NCBI RefSeq assembly: GCF_000276665.1
Contig: NW_004955502.1
Span: forward strand, 5,461,023-5,525,022
Direction of reading: 5' to 3'
DNA from: Chinchilla lanigera
Lineage: Eukaryota; Chordata; Mammalia; Rodentia; Chinchillidae
DNA: 64,000 nucleotides
The position numbers were made by a program, and so were the translations under genes. Each line of letters begins with the position of its first letter. Position 1 is the stretch's first letter. The notes under the pieces are model-generated. The model saw only the letters and a list, made by a program, of their open reading frames with translations. It was not told the DNA's origin and ran no database searches. Shown here in pieces: positions 1 through 11,071 of this stretch.

Positions 1-1189
1 ACAGGAGAAACATCCCTCCACAGAAAGATGTTATTTAATCCAGTACTTTGGGCTCAGAAAAGCAAACCTATTAACCACTAAAACTCAAAACTAAAGCAAG
101 CCAAACAGCTTAGCCTCACTCCTCTAAGAATGGTACTCAAAATATCTAAAAATTAAAATTATATCTTAATTTTTAAATAAGCCTCAGCTGTAAAGATTTT
201 GTCCATTTATGCATTCATTTAATGAACTTTCATTGGATAATTACTATGTGTTAGATCCTGAATTAGGGCCTGGTGTACAAAACTAAGTAAAAATTTGCAT
301 CTGTACTTGAGGAATTCATTTATCATTCCAACAATTTGTGGTAAATAAGTTATTATTTTAAAAGCTGATGTGCATTTAGCATGCACATATTTCTCTGATG
401 ATGACAGTAGGCATAAATGGGAGGGGCGAGTGATAAACTTTCTCACAATGGGGTGGGAAAATGACATTTTATTTTTTTATATTTTCTTTCACTTGGCTTT
501 ATAAAATTATACATTTATAAAGTTAAAATTTGGCTATATAAAATGAAATTTTCCTACTACCATAAACTTTTCACAAGCATTTTAGCATCTACAGAATAAG
601 TAGCAGAGTGAAAGTGTTTACAGTCTCTGGCAGGAGTAGTGTGGGATGGGCACAGTGCAGGCTGGTGGGACAGAAACATAGGCTGCTCTGTGTGGAGGCC
701 CTCACCAGATCCACCAACCAGGGACACTGGCACATTCTTCCACTGGTTGAAAAGGTTTGGTTCCTGATTTAAACTGTGCTCACAAAATCCATGATCTAGC
801 TTTCACTCAAAGACCACCAGGACATGTGTCTACATCATGCATTAGAAAGAAGAGATAGCTCTTTTAGCCAAACTTCTGAAGAATGGTTCATTCATAGTAA
901 AACTGAAGCAAGAGCTCCCTGAGATAGGTGTGGCATGTGCCTTCTGCTAGGCCATCTCTTTGGGGTGATCCTGAGCCCTGTCACTCTGAGTCCATATTTA
1001 CTGGCCCTAGGTTGGGTCATCGTGCCATGACTTCCCTGGGGCGGTAATGTATTTACTGTCTGCTAACTCTTCCTGGATCCTCTAGACACAAACCTGAAAT
1101 GAATGACGTGCTAACAAGTTAATTCTAAGAGTATCAAGTATCTTCAAGTATCTGTCTAGTAGTATAGCTATAACACATGAAGACTCTCT
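1..1189. other. Unique AT-rich sequence, no gene seen
   Basis: No splice-bounded ORF, RNA gene or recent repeat is recognisable. Around 200-330 the run 'attactatgtgttagatcctg' style wording resembles the 3' part of ancient mammal-wide repeats, but it is too decayed to name. The block 600-1060 is somewhat richer in G+C and has no obvious repeat character. Confidence 0.5.
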
Positions 1190-1388
1190 TCCAATTTGCA
1201 TGCACTTCATTTGTTTTATCCTCACTATGAATGCATGTGGGAAATATGATTACCCTTCACTTTACAGAACAGTGAGGAAGTGACCGCTTAGGTAATCTGC
1301 CCAGCCACAGCAGGGCTGGAGGGAGCAGACCCTGCATGCAGGCTGTCCGGCTGTGCAGTCTGCATTAGGCTATGTCTGCTTCCCAGGC
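1190..1388 (+). mobile_element. MIR SINE (ancient tRNA-derived, CORE-SINE)
   Basis: The order of landmarks is that of MIR: a pyrimidine-rich 'catttgttttatcctcac' stretch, then 'cactttacagaacagtgagg', then the 'ggtaatctgcccagccacag' segment with a CA(C)AG core, then a segment resembling '...tctgcattaggctatgtctgct'. It is well diverged, as expected for a mammal-wide element. It marks old, stable flanking DNA. Assignment is by eye. Confidence 0.7.
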
Positions 1389-1724
1389 AGTGAGTGCAGG
1401 GAGACGTACTGCCTCCTGGTGGAGTATACATACTTTTTAAACAAAATGGTTTCTGGTACAAAGTTTAATAAACCAACAGCCCTCTTAACCCCATTTCCTG
1501 GATCCCTACCTTACTGTTAAGGAGGGAATAAAGAGCTTTTGATTGGACAAGGCCACTGTGGCCCCAAGTGGGATGATCTTGCACCTTACTTATTTGAATT
1601 AGTATTTTGCTTAGTTGATCAGCTAAGAGCCAAGTCATTCAAGCCCCTGAAATGAATGCATTACATAGTGAGGAAAACAATGCAAAGGATGGGGTGAATC
1701 CAAAGAACACTCTCGATGAGGAAT

Positions 1725-2085
1725 TATCTTAGATTGTTCAGGCTGCTAAAACAAAAATAATAAATTCTGGCACTTATCAACAGCAAATATTTATTTTTCA
1801 CAGGTTAGGAGGGTAAGAAAACCTCCCTGAAGGCACTGACTGACCTCATGCCTGGTGAGCACACTTCCATCCTTGGTGGTTGTGCTTCAGGGTATCCTCA
1901 GGTAGTGACGGAAGCTCAGCAGTCTCTGGGGTCTCTTACAGGGCTCCGATCTCACACATGAGGGATCCTCAGGGCCCAATCACCTCCCGAAGTCCTACTG
2001 TCTAGTACACATCAAGAATACTATCATGTTGGGTATTAAGATTCAGAGCTCAGTTTGGGAGGAAACCAGCATTCAGACTTTAACA
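1725..2085 (-). mobile_element. MLT1-type ERVL-MaLR solo LTR
   Basis: Read on the minus strand, the 3' part carries an AATAAA-like polyadenylation region (plus-strand 'aaatatttatttttcacagg') just before a terminus resembling '...tttgttatggcagcc...ctaagata'. This is the usual end of MLT1 LTRs. The body includes the familiar 'ggtctcttacagggctccgatctc' and 'cccaatcacctcccgaag' segments in antisense. No convincing 5-bp target duplication remains. No internal retroviral region is attached. Confidence 0.7.
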
Positions 2086-2579
2086 GGTATCAAAAGAGGA
2101 GACATGAAAATGGAGGCAGATTTTGAATCTAATGGTAATAGATTGAGAGAAGGCTGAGAACTAATCAGGTCATGAACTGAAGCATAAAATGATTAACAAG
2201 AGGGAAAGTTTGAAGAAATACTGCAAAAGTTACAGCTGTGGCCCAAGGAGGGGTTGTTTCTTCTTGCTCCTCCTTTTATCAGCAACAGGGAAAGATTCAG
2301 CCATGCTCACTTCCTCTCAAACATTTCTCTGAGCTGATTACACAGTGAATATTCAGATGTATATGTGATAGTTCCATCAACAAGGCTATATGTTAGATAT
2401 TAATGTTGTCTCTACTGCAATATGAGAAAGCTGTTCTCCACAGGAATGAAATAAATTCAAGAAGTAGACAGAATTATAAATAGTTCCCAAGAGCACTTAG
2501 GTGCTATGTGATAGAGATAAGATTGAACGTGAGACATCTTGTTAGATTCCTTTCCCTCTCCATGCACAAAAGTTTTTAC

Positions 2580-3432
2580 TTAAAATAGACCAAAGACTCA
2601 GAAGCAAAATCTGAAATTGTGAAAATGCAAAAAACACAGGGGAAATACTTTGAGGCATTGGTATAAAGCTCTATGTTAAGATAGAATTTTAAGGTACCAG
2701 TAATCAAAGCGAATACAGACAAATATGATTATACCTTCTGGACAACAAAGGAACACTTTATGGACAGCAAAGGAAATAGAAGCATCAGGGGACAACCTGG
2801 ACAGTGATAAAAAACATTTTCAAAGTATTCCTCTGACAAGTAACTGATATTCAGAATATGTAAAACTCAAAAAGCTGAGCACTGCCCCAAAAAATTCCAA
2901 CCAAATTTTTAAAATAGACTAAAAAAACTCAACAAGGTCAGGTGTGATGGCAGATGCCTGTAATCTCAGCACTCAGGAGGCAGGAAGACCGAGGCCAGTG
3001 TAGGCTGAAAAGTGAGTTGAAGGCCAGCCTGAACTGCTTAGAGAAACCCTGACTCAAATAAAAGAAACATCAACATGTATTTCTTTGAAGAAGGCACGAC
3101 AAATGGCACACAATTAGTAGATGAAAAGATGCTCAGTGTTGTAACTAATCATCAGACAAATATAAATCACTACAACAATGAGATAAATGATCTATAATTA
3201 TCTAATCTTGCTGGCTATCATCAAAAGGACAAAAAATAACAAATGCTACCAAGAATGTGGAGAAAAGAGAACTGTGATATATTGTTGTAGGAATGTAAAT
3301 TGGTAGAGCCATTATGTAAAATAGTATGAACAGTCCTAAAAATCTAAAACTAGAATCACTACTGTATGATTCCACCAATGAATATGTATCCAAAAGAAAT
3401 AAAATCTTTATCCAAAAATATATTTGCACTTT
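2580..3432 (+). mobile_element. LINE-1 3' end (ORF2 tail), interrupted by a B1
   Basis: The sequence follows the C-terminal part of L1 ORF2. Landmarks in order are 'cacaggggaaatac', 'acagacaaatatgattatac', 'acagcaaaggaaatagaagc', 'gatgctcagtgttgtaacta' and 'gaatgtggagaaaagagaac', then 'ggaatgtaaattggtagagc'. All frames are broken, so it is a 5'-truncated, inactive copy. A B1 SINE at 2937-3066 sits inside it, which makes the L1 older than the B1. Confidence 0.8.
2937..3066 (+). mobile_element. B1 SINE (7SL-derived), nested in L1
   Basis: Shows the B1 head 'gtcaggtgtgatggc', the 'tgcctgtaatctcagcactc' segment, the 'aggcaggaagaccgaggcc' body and a tail 'gaaaccctgactcaaataaa'. It is moderately diverged and interrupts an L1 ORF2 tail on the same strand. 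The duplicated 'ggccagtgtaggct...aaggccagcctgaa' core is the rodent B1 internal duplication. Confidence 0.85.
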
Positions 3433-3439
3433 AGCAGAG

Positions 3440-4030
3440 TTACTGTTGGTTAAAACACTCTTCAGTTATTTTTAAATGTCTGGAAGAGTACAAAGTTGCC
3501 ATAACACACCAGTGCTGTCTGTTGGAAGGAAAGAACTGCTTATTACCCTGACTTAGTCATTACACTCTGTACACATGTATTGAATTACCATAATGTGCTC
3601 CCTAAGGATGCACAACTATTATGTCTCATAAAAACAAAATACAAGTAAGACAACCTGGATTCTTTGGTTTTCAGAATATATATCATTAGCTATCATATAT
3701 TTCCTTTCAAGGTCTAGATAGAATATATAAATTGTTTCTGAGAACATATCCTTATTATACATTGGCAGCAGGTGCATATGACAGAAAAAAAATGGTTTCC
3801 CTACTTACAACAACAAAATTAACATGAAATATTCTATAATCATTTACCAAAATCATAACAGTATATCATAATTTTATGATCTTTTGAATACATTTACAAA
3901 CCCCAGCCAATGTTCTCTGTTAGAATATGAGATTATCTGGCCACAAATTCATAAAACATTATGACATGTATAAAGAGACCTTGTTACATGAAAAGGATCC
4001 CTCTTGGAGATCTTATCTAAATTTACTGCT
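3440..4030. other. AT-rich sequence without recognisable gene
   Basis: No gene, RNA or young repeat seen. The sequence is rich in A/T runs and short direct repeats. Confidence 0.45.
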
Positions 4031-4044
4031 AAAAAGATCTATAA

Positions 4045-4144
4045 GGGGCTGGGGATTTAGCTCAGCGGCAAAAGCGCCTGCCTGGCAAGCGCAAGGTCAT
4101 GAGTTCGGTTCCCGGTACCGGGGAAAAAAAAAAAAAAAAAAAAA
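4045..4144 (+). mobile_element. ID SINE, young copy with intact target duplication
   Basis: A tRNA-derived SINE: 'ggggctggggatttagctca' head containing the Pol III A box (tagctcagcgg), a B box (gttcggttccc), the terminal GGTACCGG and a long pure A tail. The 14-bp TSD AAAAAGATCTATAA lies at 4031-4044 and again at 4145-4158, perfectly matched. It carries four As in the CGGCAAAAGCGCC segment. The internal promoter looks intact. It lacks a tRNA acceptor pairing, so it is a SINE and not a tRNA gene. Confidence 0.97.
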
Positions 4145-4821
4145 AAAAAGATCTATAAAATAGGTAGAAGACCTATTCCCGGGTCTATTTAACTTCACTG
4201 GCAATCAGCTCCTCTAAATTGTGACACTTCTTACTAAAGCAATGCAAACTTAATTCCTCTTTCAGTGCTTTCACAGTCTCTGAATAATCTAAATATTTCT
4301 TCATCAAGTTTTCATATCTAGACATAACCAAGTAGTTGCTTTACCCAGTCAAGCATCATTTGGATGCTATCTAATTTGACTCTGTGGACATGGCACAGCT
4401 CAGTATAGTTGGTATTCAAGGAGGAGATTCTTTTATGTCAATAACATCCCAATACTTGTAGGTCTTTAATAGGCCAACATTTTTCCCGTCTCAAGATAAA
4501 GAGGGCCATGGATGAGTAACAGGTGTAATAATTCTACATTTGAACCCATATACCCATGACCACATCAACATGACCTCATGATATTCTCAGTAGTTACACA
4601 ATCATCCGAGATCATCTTAATTTGTTTCCAATGAGTTCTTCTTTTAAGTCAAGCCCCTGAGATTGCCTCATATGAAGGGCTCTGAAACATAGAAATTTAA
4701 ACATCTTTATCTGAGAAAAACAAATTATTCCACATTTCAGAAATTTTAGCAACACCTTTGTATGTAAATGTTGCCCAAAGCAAATAAGGCAAAGCTCTAT
4801 CTAAATTATCTGAAAATATTG

Positions 4822-4913
4822 GGCTAAAGTGTGTAACTCAATGGTAGAATGTATGTTAATCTGCTCAAGGCCTTGGGTTCAATCCCCAGCACCACCATAA
4901 CCAAAACCAAAAA
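4822..4913 (+). mobile_element. Old ID-like SINE
   Basis: Decayed match to the tRNA-derived body: 'gtgtaactcaatggtagaat' corresponds to the A-box region and 'gggttcaatccccagcacc' to the B-box region. An A/C-rich tail (ccataaccaaaaccaaaaa) follows. It is an older subfamily than the GGTACCGG copies, because its B-box end reads CCCCAGCACC. Confidence 0.75.
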
Positions 4914-4929
4914 TTGTCTGAAAAAATAG

Positions 4930-5637
4930 GTGACGTTTTGCTGAAAAATGTTATATTTGTTCCTATAATAGGCACCTCGGACAATTACTAGAAGATTAAA
5001 GCAATCATTATAGCTTCAAATGTGTAGTTATACTCTACACCCTATAGTTAAGCAAAAGGTATGTGTATAAGTCAATTTGACTTGTATTCAGAAAGTTGGT
5101 GAAGCACTTTTGGAGTGTGTCTGCGTGGATGTTTCCCGAAAGACACTGGCATTAGTAGATTGAATAAAAAGATGCACTCTCACCCGTGTGGGAAGACATC
5201 ATGCAACTTCTCAAGAGCTGATTGGAAAACATAAAAAATGTGGAGGAAGGAGAAAAATCTCCTTCTGATTTTGAGCTGGGACTTTCACCTTCCCCTGCAT
5301 CAGAGAGCATCAGAACTCCAGGTTCTTGGGTTTGGACTCCAGAACCTACACCAGCAGTCCCTCCCATGCCCTTTAGCTTCCCTGTGGGAACTATCCTTCT
5401 GTTTTCCTTGTTCTCTGGCCCTTGGGCTGAGGTTGAATTCCACCATCAACTTGCCTGGTTCTCCAGCTGGCAGATAGTACTGCCAGTGATAGCATGAGAT
5501 AATTTCAAAAATAAATTTCCTCTTTAAAAACTAAATAAGATCCAAAAGGTACAATAGATATTGTGAAAGGGAAAGAAACTGCTCAGAAGGAAGGAACAAC
5601 TGGAATGGGGGAAAGGAGACAAGAAGGAAGGGAAAAA

Positions 5638-5677
<40 letters not shown>

Positions 5678-6990
5678 TAGCTAAGATGATGGTACTACTA
5701 TTTCTTATTAGTTTATTGAAAGGAACACTTAGTGCTTATATTGTTTGATCAATTTTGCATGCCTGTATCTAGTAATCTGAGCAACTACCTTGAAGATAAC
5801 AATATGCAATATGATAAACATTATTAATTTCCTATCATTTTCTTTGAAATTCTGTATCATTTTTATTGTTTTTTCATATTCTCTTTAAAATAAAATATAT
5901 GCTTGTACTATTGATTCTGCTTTGCTAGACAGCTCTAATATAATTACTTAGTAAAATTTCCAGTTGTTATTCAAACTATCCTATTATTTCTAAACTCTAT
6001 CTCCAAATTCTAAGTCACTTCATCTACTTCTCTGGGAACAAAAGACAATTTCCTTTTGCTTTTCCAGGGTTAATCTGAATATCTGTGAACTAAATATTAA
6101 CCTCTACTGCTTCAACTGAGATACCTGGCCTTAAATAATTCATCTTCCTCTCTATTCATTCCTACCATATTTTCAAATTTAGTAAATCTGTACCACAAGA
6201 AAAAAATTAAATTCCTTTACTGTATTTGCTCCTTCATTCATGCTAAGAACTTCCCTCAAATTACCTGAATTTAAAATTTTAAGCATTTTATTAATCATTC
6301 ACTGCCTCGGGAATGATGTTTTCTACTTTCTTGCCATTTTATATTCTGTTCAACACAAGTGAAATTGCTGCTTTGAAGTTCAACAATGATCTTTCTGCTG
6401 GTAACATTGCCACACGCTCTTACCCTGCATTTCCTCCTTTGTGTGATACATTTATTTGTCATTTGCATGCATTAATAGATGCATACTATGTGTTATGCAC
6501 TTTGAATATCAAAATGAAAATTGGCACTTAGTCCAGTGTATGATTGAATTTAAAGATTAGAACAGCAGATACGTATTTGGGAGATTAGATATGTAACATA
6601 AAATCTCAGCTAAAATGATTTGCATTTTTCTGACTAAGGACAAATTTCACAGGTAGACTCAAGTTCCTTAGTAAGCCACTGATGTGAAGCACAGAGAAAA
6701 AGAATTAAGGATGGATGTAGTTAGGGTATGTGTGTGAGTGGCTCATGGATTTTAATGCCTTTAATCAAGATGTCATAAGAAGAGAGGGAGAGTAATTTTT
6801 CTTGATACATTTTGAGTTTCGAAGTCTATAAGGAACCTACATGGAAATATACATTAAATGCTAATATCTTAAATAGGAAGTTAAAGAAATCTCAGCCCTA
6901 TATGTCCTGTACTCCAGGGACAACCAATTTTTTACCTTACCTTTTATGTCCCAGGCATGCTACAATTATAGCTTTTATCTAGATGTTCTC
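4930..6990. other. Unannotated region with one AC microsatellite
   Basis: No gene is supported. Overlapping ORFs at 5152-5497 lie on both strands in a slightly GC-richer patch, show no domain and are probably chance. The block 5710-5990 resembles 14110-14400, a dispersed repeat reported as a finding. The rest is low-complexity AT-rich sequence. Confidence 0.45.
5640..5675. repeat. (AC)n microsatellite
   Basis: An uninterrupted CA dinucleotide run of about 18 units that follows a purine-rich GGAA stretch. Confidence 0.98.
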
Positions 6991-7009
6991 TTCCAAGTAT
7001 CCTGTGCTC

Positions 7010-7584
7010 ATAGATGGGGCTTTTCAGAGGTGGCTGGATCTAGAGTGTGTGATACTGGGATTAAGGATTATGGTACTGGATTATTCCAGTAATTGGTTAT
7101 CATAGTTCTGGCTGTGGATAATTGGATGGGCCAACCTGGTTATGAGTGGCAACACCCAAAAGGCTTGTAGTCTGGGTGGGATAAAAGGAAATGGGATGAG
7201 CTGGGTGTGGTGGCACATGCCTGTAATCCCAGCACTCAGGAGGCTGAGGCAAGAGGATCATTGCAAGTTTGAGATCAGCCTGGGCTACAAAATGAGCTCA
7301 AGGCCAGCCTGAACTGCATAGTGAGACCTTGTTTCAAAGAGACAAAAAAAAAAAAAAAAAAAAAAAAAGGAAATGGGAGATTTGCTGCTTGCTGCTTTGC
7401 TGCCTCCTGCCTGCCACACCACGGATTGTTTTTCCTCTGCCATGCCTGCCCTGCCATGATGCCCTACCCTGGAGCCAGAAGACTATAGACTGAAACCTTT
7501 ACAAACTTTTACCCAAAATAAGCCCTTTCACCTTTAACTTGTGGGTGTCATTTTGTCTTAGCAATGAGAAAAGTAACTAAGACA
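7010..7584 (+). mobile_element. ERVL-MaLR LTR split by a B1
   Basis: The 3' half is diagnostic: 'gactatagactgaaacc', then 'aaaataagccctttcacc', then a terminus 'gcaatgagaaaagtaactaa' ending GACA. This is the usual end of MaLR LTRs. The 5' half (aggtggctggatctagagtg onward) continues to about 7182, where a B1 has inserted, and resumes at 7365. The 5' boundary is uncertain. No internal region is present, so it is a solo LTR. Confidence 0.7.
7197..7364 (+). mobile_element. B1 SINE with internal duplication and TSD
   Basis: A good B1: 'gctgggtgtggtggcacatg', 'tgcctgtaatcccagcactc', then 'atcagcctgggctac' followed by 'aaggccagcctgaactgc', the rodent quasi-duplication of the B1 core, and 'gtgagaccttgtttcaaag' before a 26-A tail. 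The 14-bp TSD AAAAGGAAATGGGA occurs at 7183-7196 and 7365-7378. It splits a MaLR LTR. Confidence 0.95.
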
Positions 7585-7589
7585 CTAAC

Positions 7590-8405
7590 TCACTTTCTCC
7601 CTTGACCATTCATGTTGTTGCCTCTGCATGGAACTCATTCCTGAATGATCCCAGCCCAGCCACCTTGTTCTTACCTTTAGGGTCCCAGCTCCCTTGTCTC
7701 TTCTGACAACCCTGCCTAGGAAAACACTCCTATTATGTGCTCTGATATTTGTGTAGACTCCTCAGTAACTCTGAATATCAATGCAATTGTCTAAATATTC
7801 ATGTGAATATTTGTTTAAGGCATTTCTTTATTCATGGGTACATGTTTAAGAAGCAAACAGAGACCATACCAGTCTCAATGAGTGCCTTCCTTCCCCAAAG
7901 ATAGAAGGAAGCAGAACACAAGGTTTTGAAGATATTAGGAACTCAAAAAGTGTTAGTTAAAGAAGAAAAATTAAAGAGATGATCTGTTACCTTGCATAGA
8001 ACACTGTAAAAGAATGCTTAGTTTTCATTTCACTGCTACTGTAATGAGGAGATTTTAGATTTTATTTGATATTTTCTTTGTCCAGTGAAAAACTTTGCAA
8101 GCTCTCAACTCTATACTTTTTGATTTTTCAATATTATTCTTAAAATAAATTGTGTCCAAAAATGAATTTATCTTTTCCATACAAAAATCACCCTTGTTAA
8201 TTTTGTTTTAATTTTCTATAATGGCACCAGTGTCCTACCAGATCCTCACACTTGAAAGAGTAAATGATTTTATAAAATCCAAAGTTTCCATGTATTTAAT
8301 TTTGAAATCCAGGTAAAACACAGGCAATGCTCACTTGTCTTATATAAAATTTTCTATATCAATCTCAACCTTCTATTGCTTACCTTATAGTACTAACTTT
8401 AATCC
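7590..8405. other. No recognisable gene
   Basis: AT-rich sequence without splice-bounded ORF or identifiable repeat. A possible old LINE signal around 8030-8240 is too weak to call. Confidence 0.4.
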
Positions 8406-9365
8406 ATCATATCACACATTTACATATTTTATTTTTATTTTAAAAATTTAAAAACTGACAACAATGAAGACAAAATCAAAGCAACACAGAAACAGCAAAA
8501 ATGGTACATGCCCTCAAAAAAAAAATGATAGAAATTTACAGTGGTTGCTGTATTACACACTGTTATATTCAACAAAGTTGCTCAGTCCATTAGATATAAG
8601 AATGTAAGATTGATGAAACAATCAAAGGCAGTAATAAGTAGAAAAAATAAGTAAATAAAACATTGGAAATGATGCAGAGTTTCACCATACAGGATGGTAG
8701 TTCAACAATGGTCGTTATACTGCGTATTGTTTTCAGATCAGTCATTCTGATTACCAGATTCAAGAGTGCACAGTTGGTCAAGAAAAAAAAATTTTAAGCA
8801 TTGACTGTTCTTCTCAATGAACAACAGACATCAGCGATACACCTATTCCAGCTACCTTATATATACCTATAAATTTTGTTTTCTATGCAAAAAAACAAAG
8901 TAATAAAAACAAATACATAAACAAAACAGCATAGAGAGCAATAAAAATGGTGCAGAATTTCAAAACATGGTGCAAGATTGATCAAACAATTACACATCAA
9001 CAGTTCTTTTCAATAAACCAACAGATATTAGTAGTACAATTATACTAGCTCTCCTGTGTATATATACACGTATTTTCCCTCTTCTTTCTTTTTCCTCTCC
9101 CTTCCTTCATCCCAGTTGCTCCTTCCTATTTGAGAAGTTTGTTTTCCCTTTCACAATATCTACTGTACCTTTCAGACTTTATTTACTCTTTCAGATTCTT
9201 ATAGTAGGGAGGAAATACAATGTTTACACATGTGAATCTGATTTATTTCACTAATGAGTATGGTCTCTAGTTGCATCCATTTACCTATAAAAGTTACTAG
9301 TTTATCTTTCTTTATAGCTGAGTAATACCCCATCGTATAAAAATACCACATCCTTTTTATCCATT
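8406..9365 (-). mobile_element. LINE-1 3'UTR-like sequence, minus strand
   Basis: A T-rich start (8427-8447) is followed by A-rich sequence. Near 9290-9360 it includes 'gctgagtaataccccatcgt' and 'ccacatcctttttatccatt', which are antisense landmarks of an L1 3' end. Two related subsegments (about 8670-8870 and 8940-9060) share 'gcagaatttca', 'caacagacat' and 'ctagct' motifs, suggesting internal duplication or two overlapping copies. The T-rich start is consistent with an A tail read in antisense. Confidence 0.5.
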
Positions 9366-9560
9366 CCTAAGGGTAGACTGGTGCAACCACTGTGGAAATC
9401 AGTCTGGAGATTCCTCAGTAAACTAGTATTAGAGGTCTCATTCAACCCAGCTATTCCTCTCCTGGGTATTTTTCCAGAAGAACTGAAAACATCATACCAC
9501 AGTGATATATATGCACCCATATTTCTAGCAGTGCAATTTGTAATACCTAAATCTTAGAAA
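9366..9560 (+). mobile_element. LINE-1 ORF2 3' fragment, plus strand
   Basis: 'ctggtgcaaccactgtggaa', 'atcagtctggagattcctca' and 'cccagctattcctctcctgg' are the L1 ORF2 C-terminal landmarks in sense orientation. It abuts antisense L1 sequence at about 9365, giving a tail-to-body inversion. Confidence 0.7.
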
Positions 9561-9569
9561 AAAGCATCT

Positions 9570-10935
9570 AATATTTTAGTAGTCAGATTTCTTCTTTTTC
9601 TCTCTACTCCTTCAATTTGTTTTTATGACTTTACTAGATTAATCTTTCTATAATACCACTTTTTAAATATGTGTTAAATCTATTCCTTTGTGGGTTTTTC
9701 AGAATGAATCATACTGGTATATTAAACCCAGAAACTTTGCCCTTACCTTCACCCAATAATCTCTTTTGCATATATCCTAAGGCAGTCCACAATAACATGG
9801 GGAAAATCTACATTACTGTTTAAAAAATGAGTAGCTACTCTCACATGCATTACTTAAAACATCTTCCAAAGTCATTTGTACATGAGAAACTAAAAAAAAA
9901 AACTTTTTAAATATTTCAGAGTAAAGGAAATTGCTCAATATTTTTGGAGTAAAATCTTCCTACAAAACTCTAGAGACTCTCTGATACTCTGGTGTGTTTA
10001 CTTGCTCTGAGGAAAGCATATAAAATAAAAAAGAAAAGGAGCTTTCACATCCTCTGCCACTGACATTGACATAATTGTTTTGATAAGAAAATGCTTCCAA
10101 AACAAATGCAGTTCTTACCATTGTATAACTCCAAAATTAACACCTAGAAAAACTGATTAATTTAATTAAATAAGATATTTTGGAATTGTTAGACTTCAGC
10201 AGGATATCACCGGTCAGGTAGAAGAGAGTACAGTCATTGTTTTCATCTCTATTTTGCTTCTTTTGACACAGAGATTTTATGTGAGTTAATACAATGGAAA
10301 CACAATACTTTCAAAAAATATTTTACACATACAAACTAAAGTTTCAGTAAGTGTTTCTATCAGTTTTAAAACCTCATCATATTAATCTGTAAAAAAACTA
10401 TGACTTCTGAATTGATGATGCAAAGGAAATAGCAAGAATTGCCCCAGGAATGGATTTTTTACTTTTTAAAAATGAAGATTTATTATCTTCAGTTAAAACT
10501 GTCATTCTATGTTGCCCAGGAAAACACAAATCATAAAGAAGATGCCAAAATCTTTAAAAACAGTACTGATAAATTACATTTATTGAATAGTTTATTACAA
10601 AACATCTGAAATTAAAGATGTGACATTATTTTAAAGTCATTTTCTTTAAAAATATTTTTAATAAAAAATAAATGAAATATCTTTAAATAACTAAAATTTG
10701 GTGAGTTGGGGGTTCAGCTTAAGGGTAGAGCACTGCCTATCATGACTAAGACCTGGCTTTAATCCTGACACTGCAAAATAATTTCAGTAATTTATAAGAC
10801 CAGAATATAGAAATCCACATTTTGCACACGTTCGTGACATTTTGTTACTTTTTGGTATGTTCTTTCTGTTTGTATCTATACTTAGATCTGTGTATATATA
10901 ATGAATTTCTCTAGATCACTTAGGTGTGAGTTAAC
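9570..10935. other. AT-rich region, no gene; contains one old ID at 10712
   Basis: No gene recognised. The sequence is dominated by A/T runs. Only the decayed ID described separately is identifiable. Confidence 0.4.
10712..10783 (+). mobile_element. Old ID SINE remnant
   Basis: 'gttgggggttcagcttaagg' matches the ID head, 'tagagcactgcctatcatga' the centre and 'ctttaatcctgacactgca' the B-box end. It is heavily diverged with no A tail of note. Confidence 0.6.
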
Positions 10936-10949
10936 ACAATATGCCTCTT

Positions 10950-11057
10950 GTTTTTTTTTTTTTTTTTTTTGTTTTTTTCCCGGAACCGGGAACCGAACTC
11001 ACGACCTTGCGCTTGCCAGGCAGGCGCTTTTTGCCGCTGAGCTAAATCCCCAGCCCC
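10950..11057 (-). mobile_element. ID SINE, young, minus strand
   Basis: Reads as the same GGTTCCCGG / CCGGGAA ID family in reverse complement, with a poly-T stretch as the A tail and 'taaatccccagcccc' as the head. It has five As in the CGGCAAAAAGCGCC segment. The TSD is ACAATATGCCTCTT (10936-10949) against ACAACATGCCTCTT (11058-11071), one mismatch in 14. A and B boxes are intact. Confidence 0.96.
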
Positions 11058-11071
11058 ACAACATGCCTCTT

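Noticed and set aside
4045..4144. tRNA gene calls at ID copies
   Set aside because: A and B boxes are present, but there is no acceptor-stem pairing or discriminator/CCA context, and a TSD and A tail follow. These are SINEs.
5152..5497. Overlapping ORFs on both strands as a small gene
   Set aside because: Open on both strands in a GC-richer stretch, no domain and no splice or initiation support.
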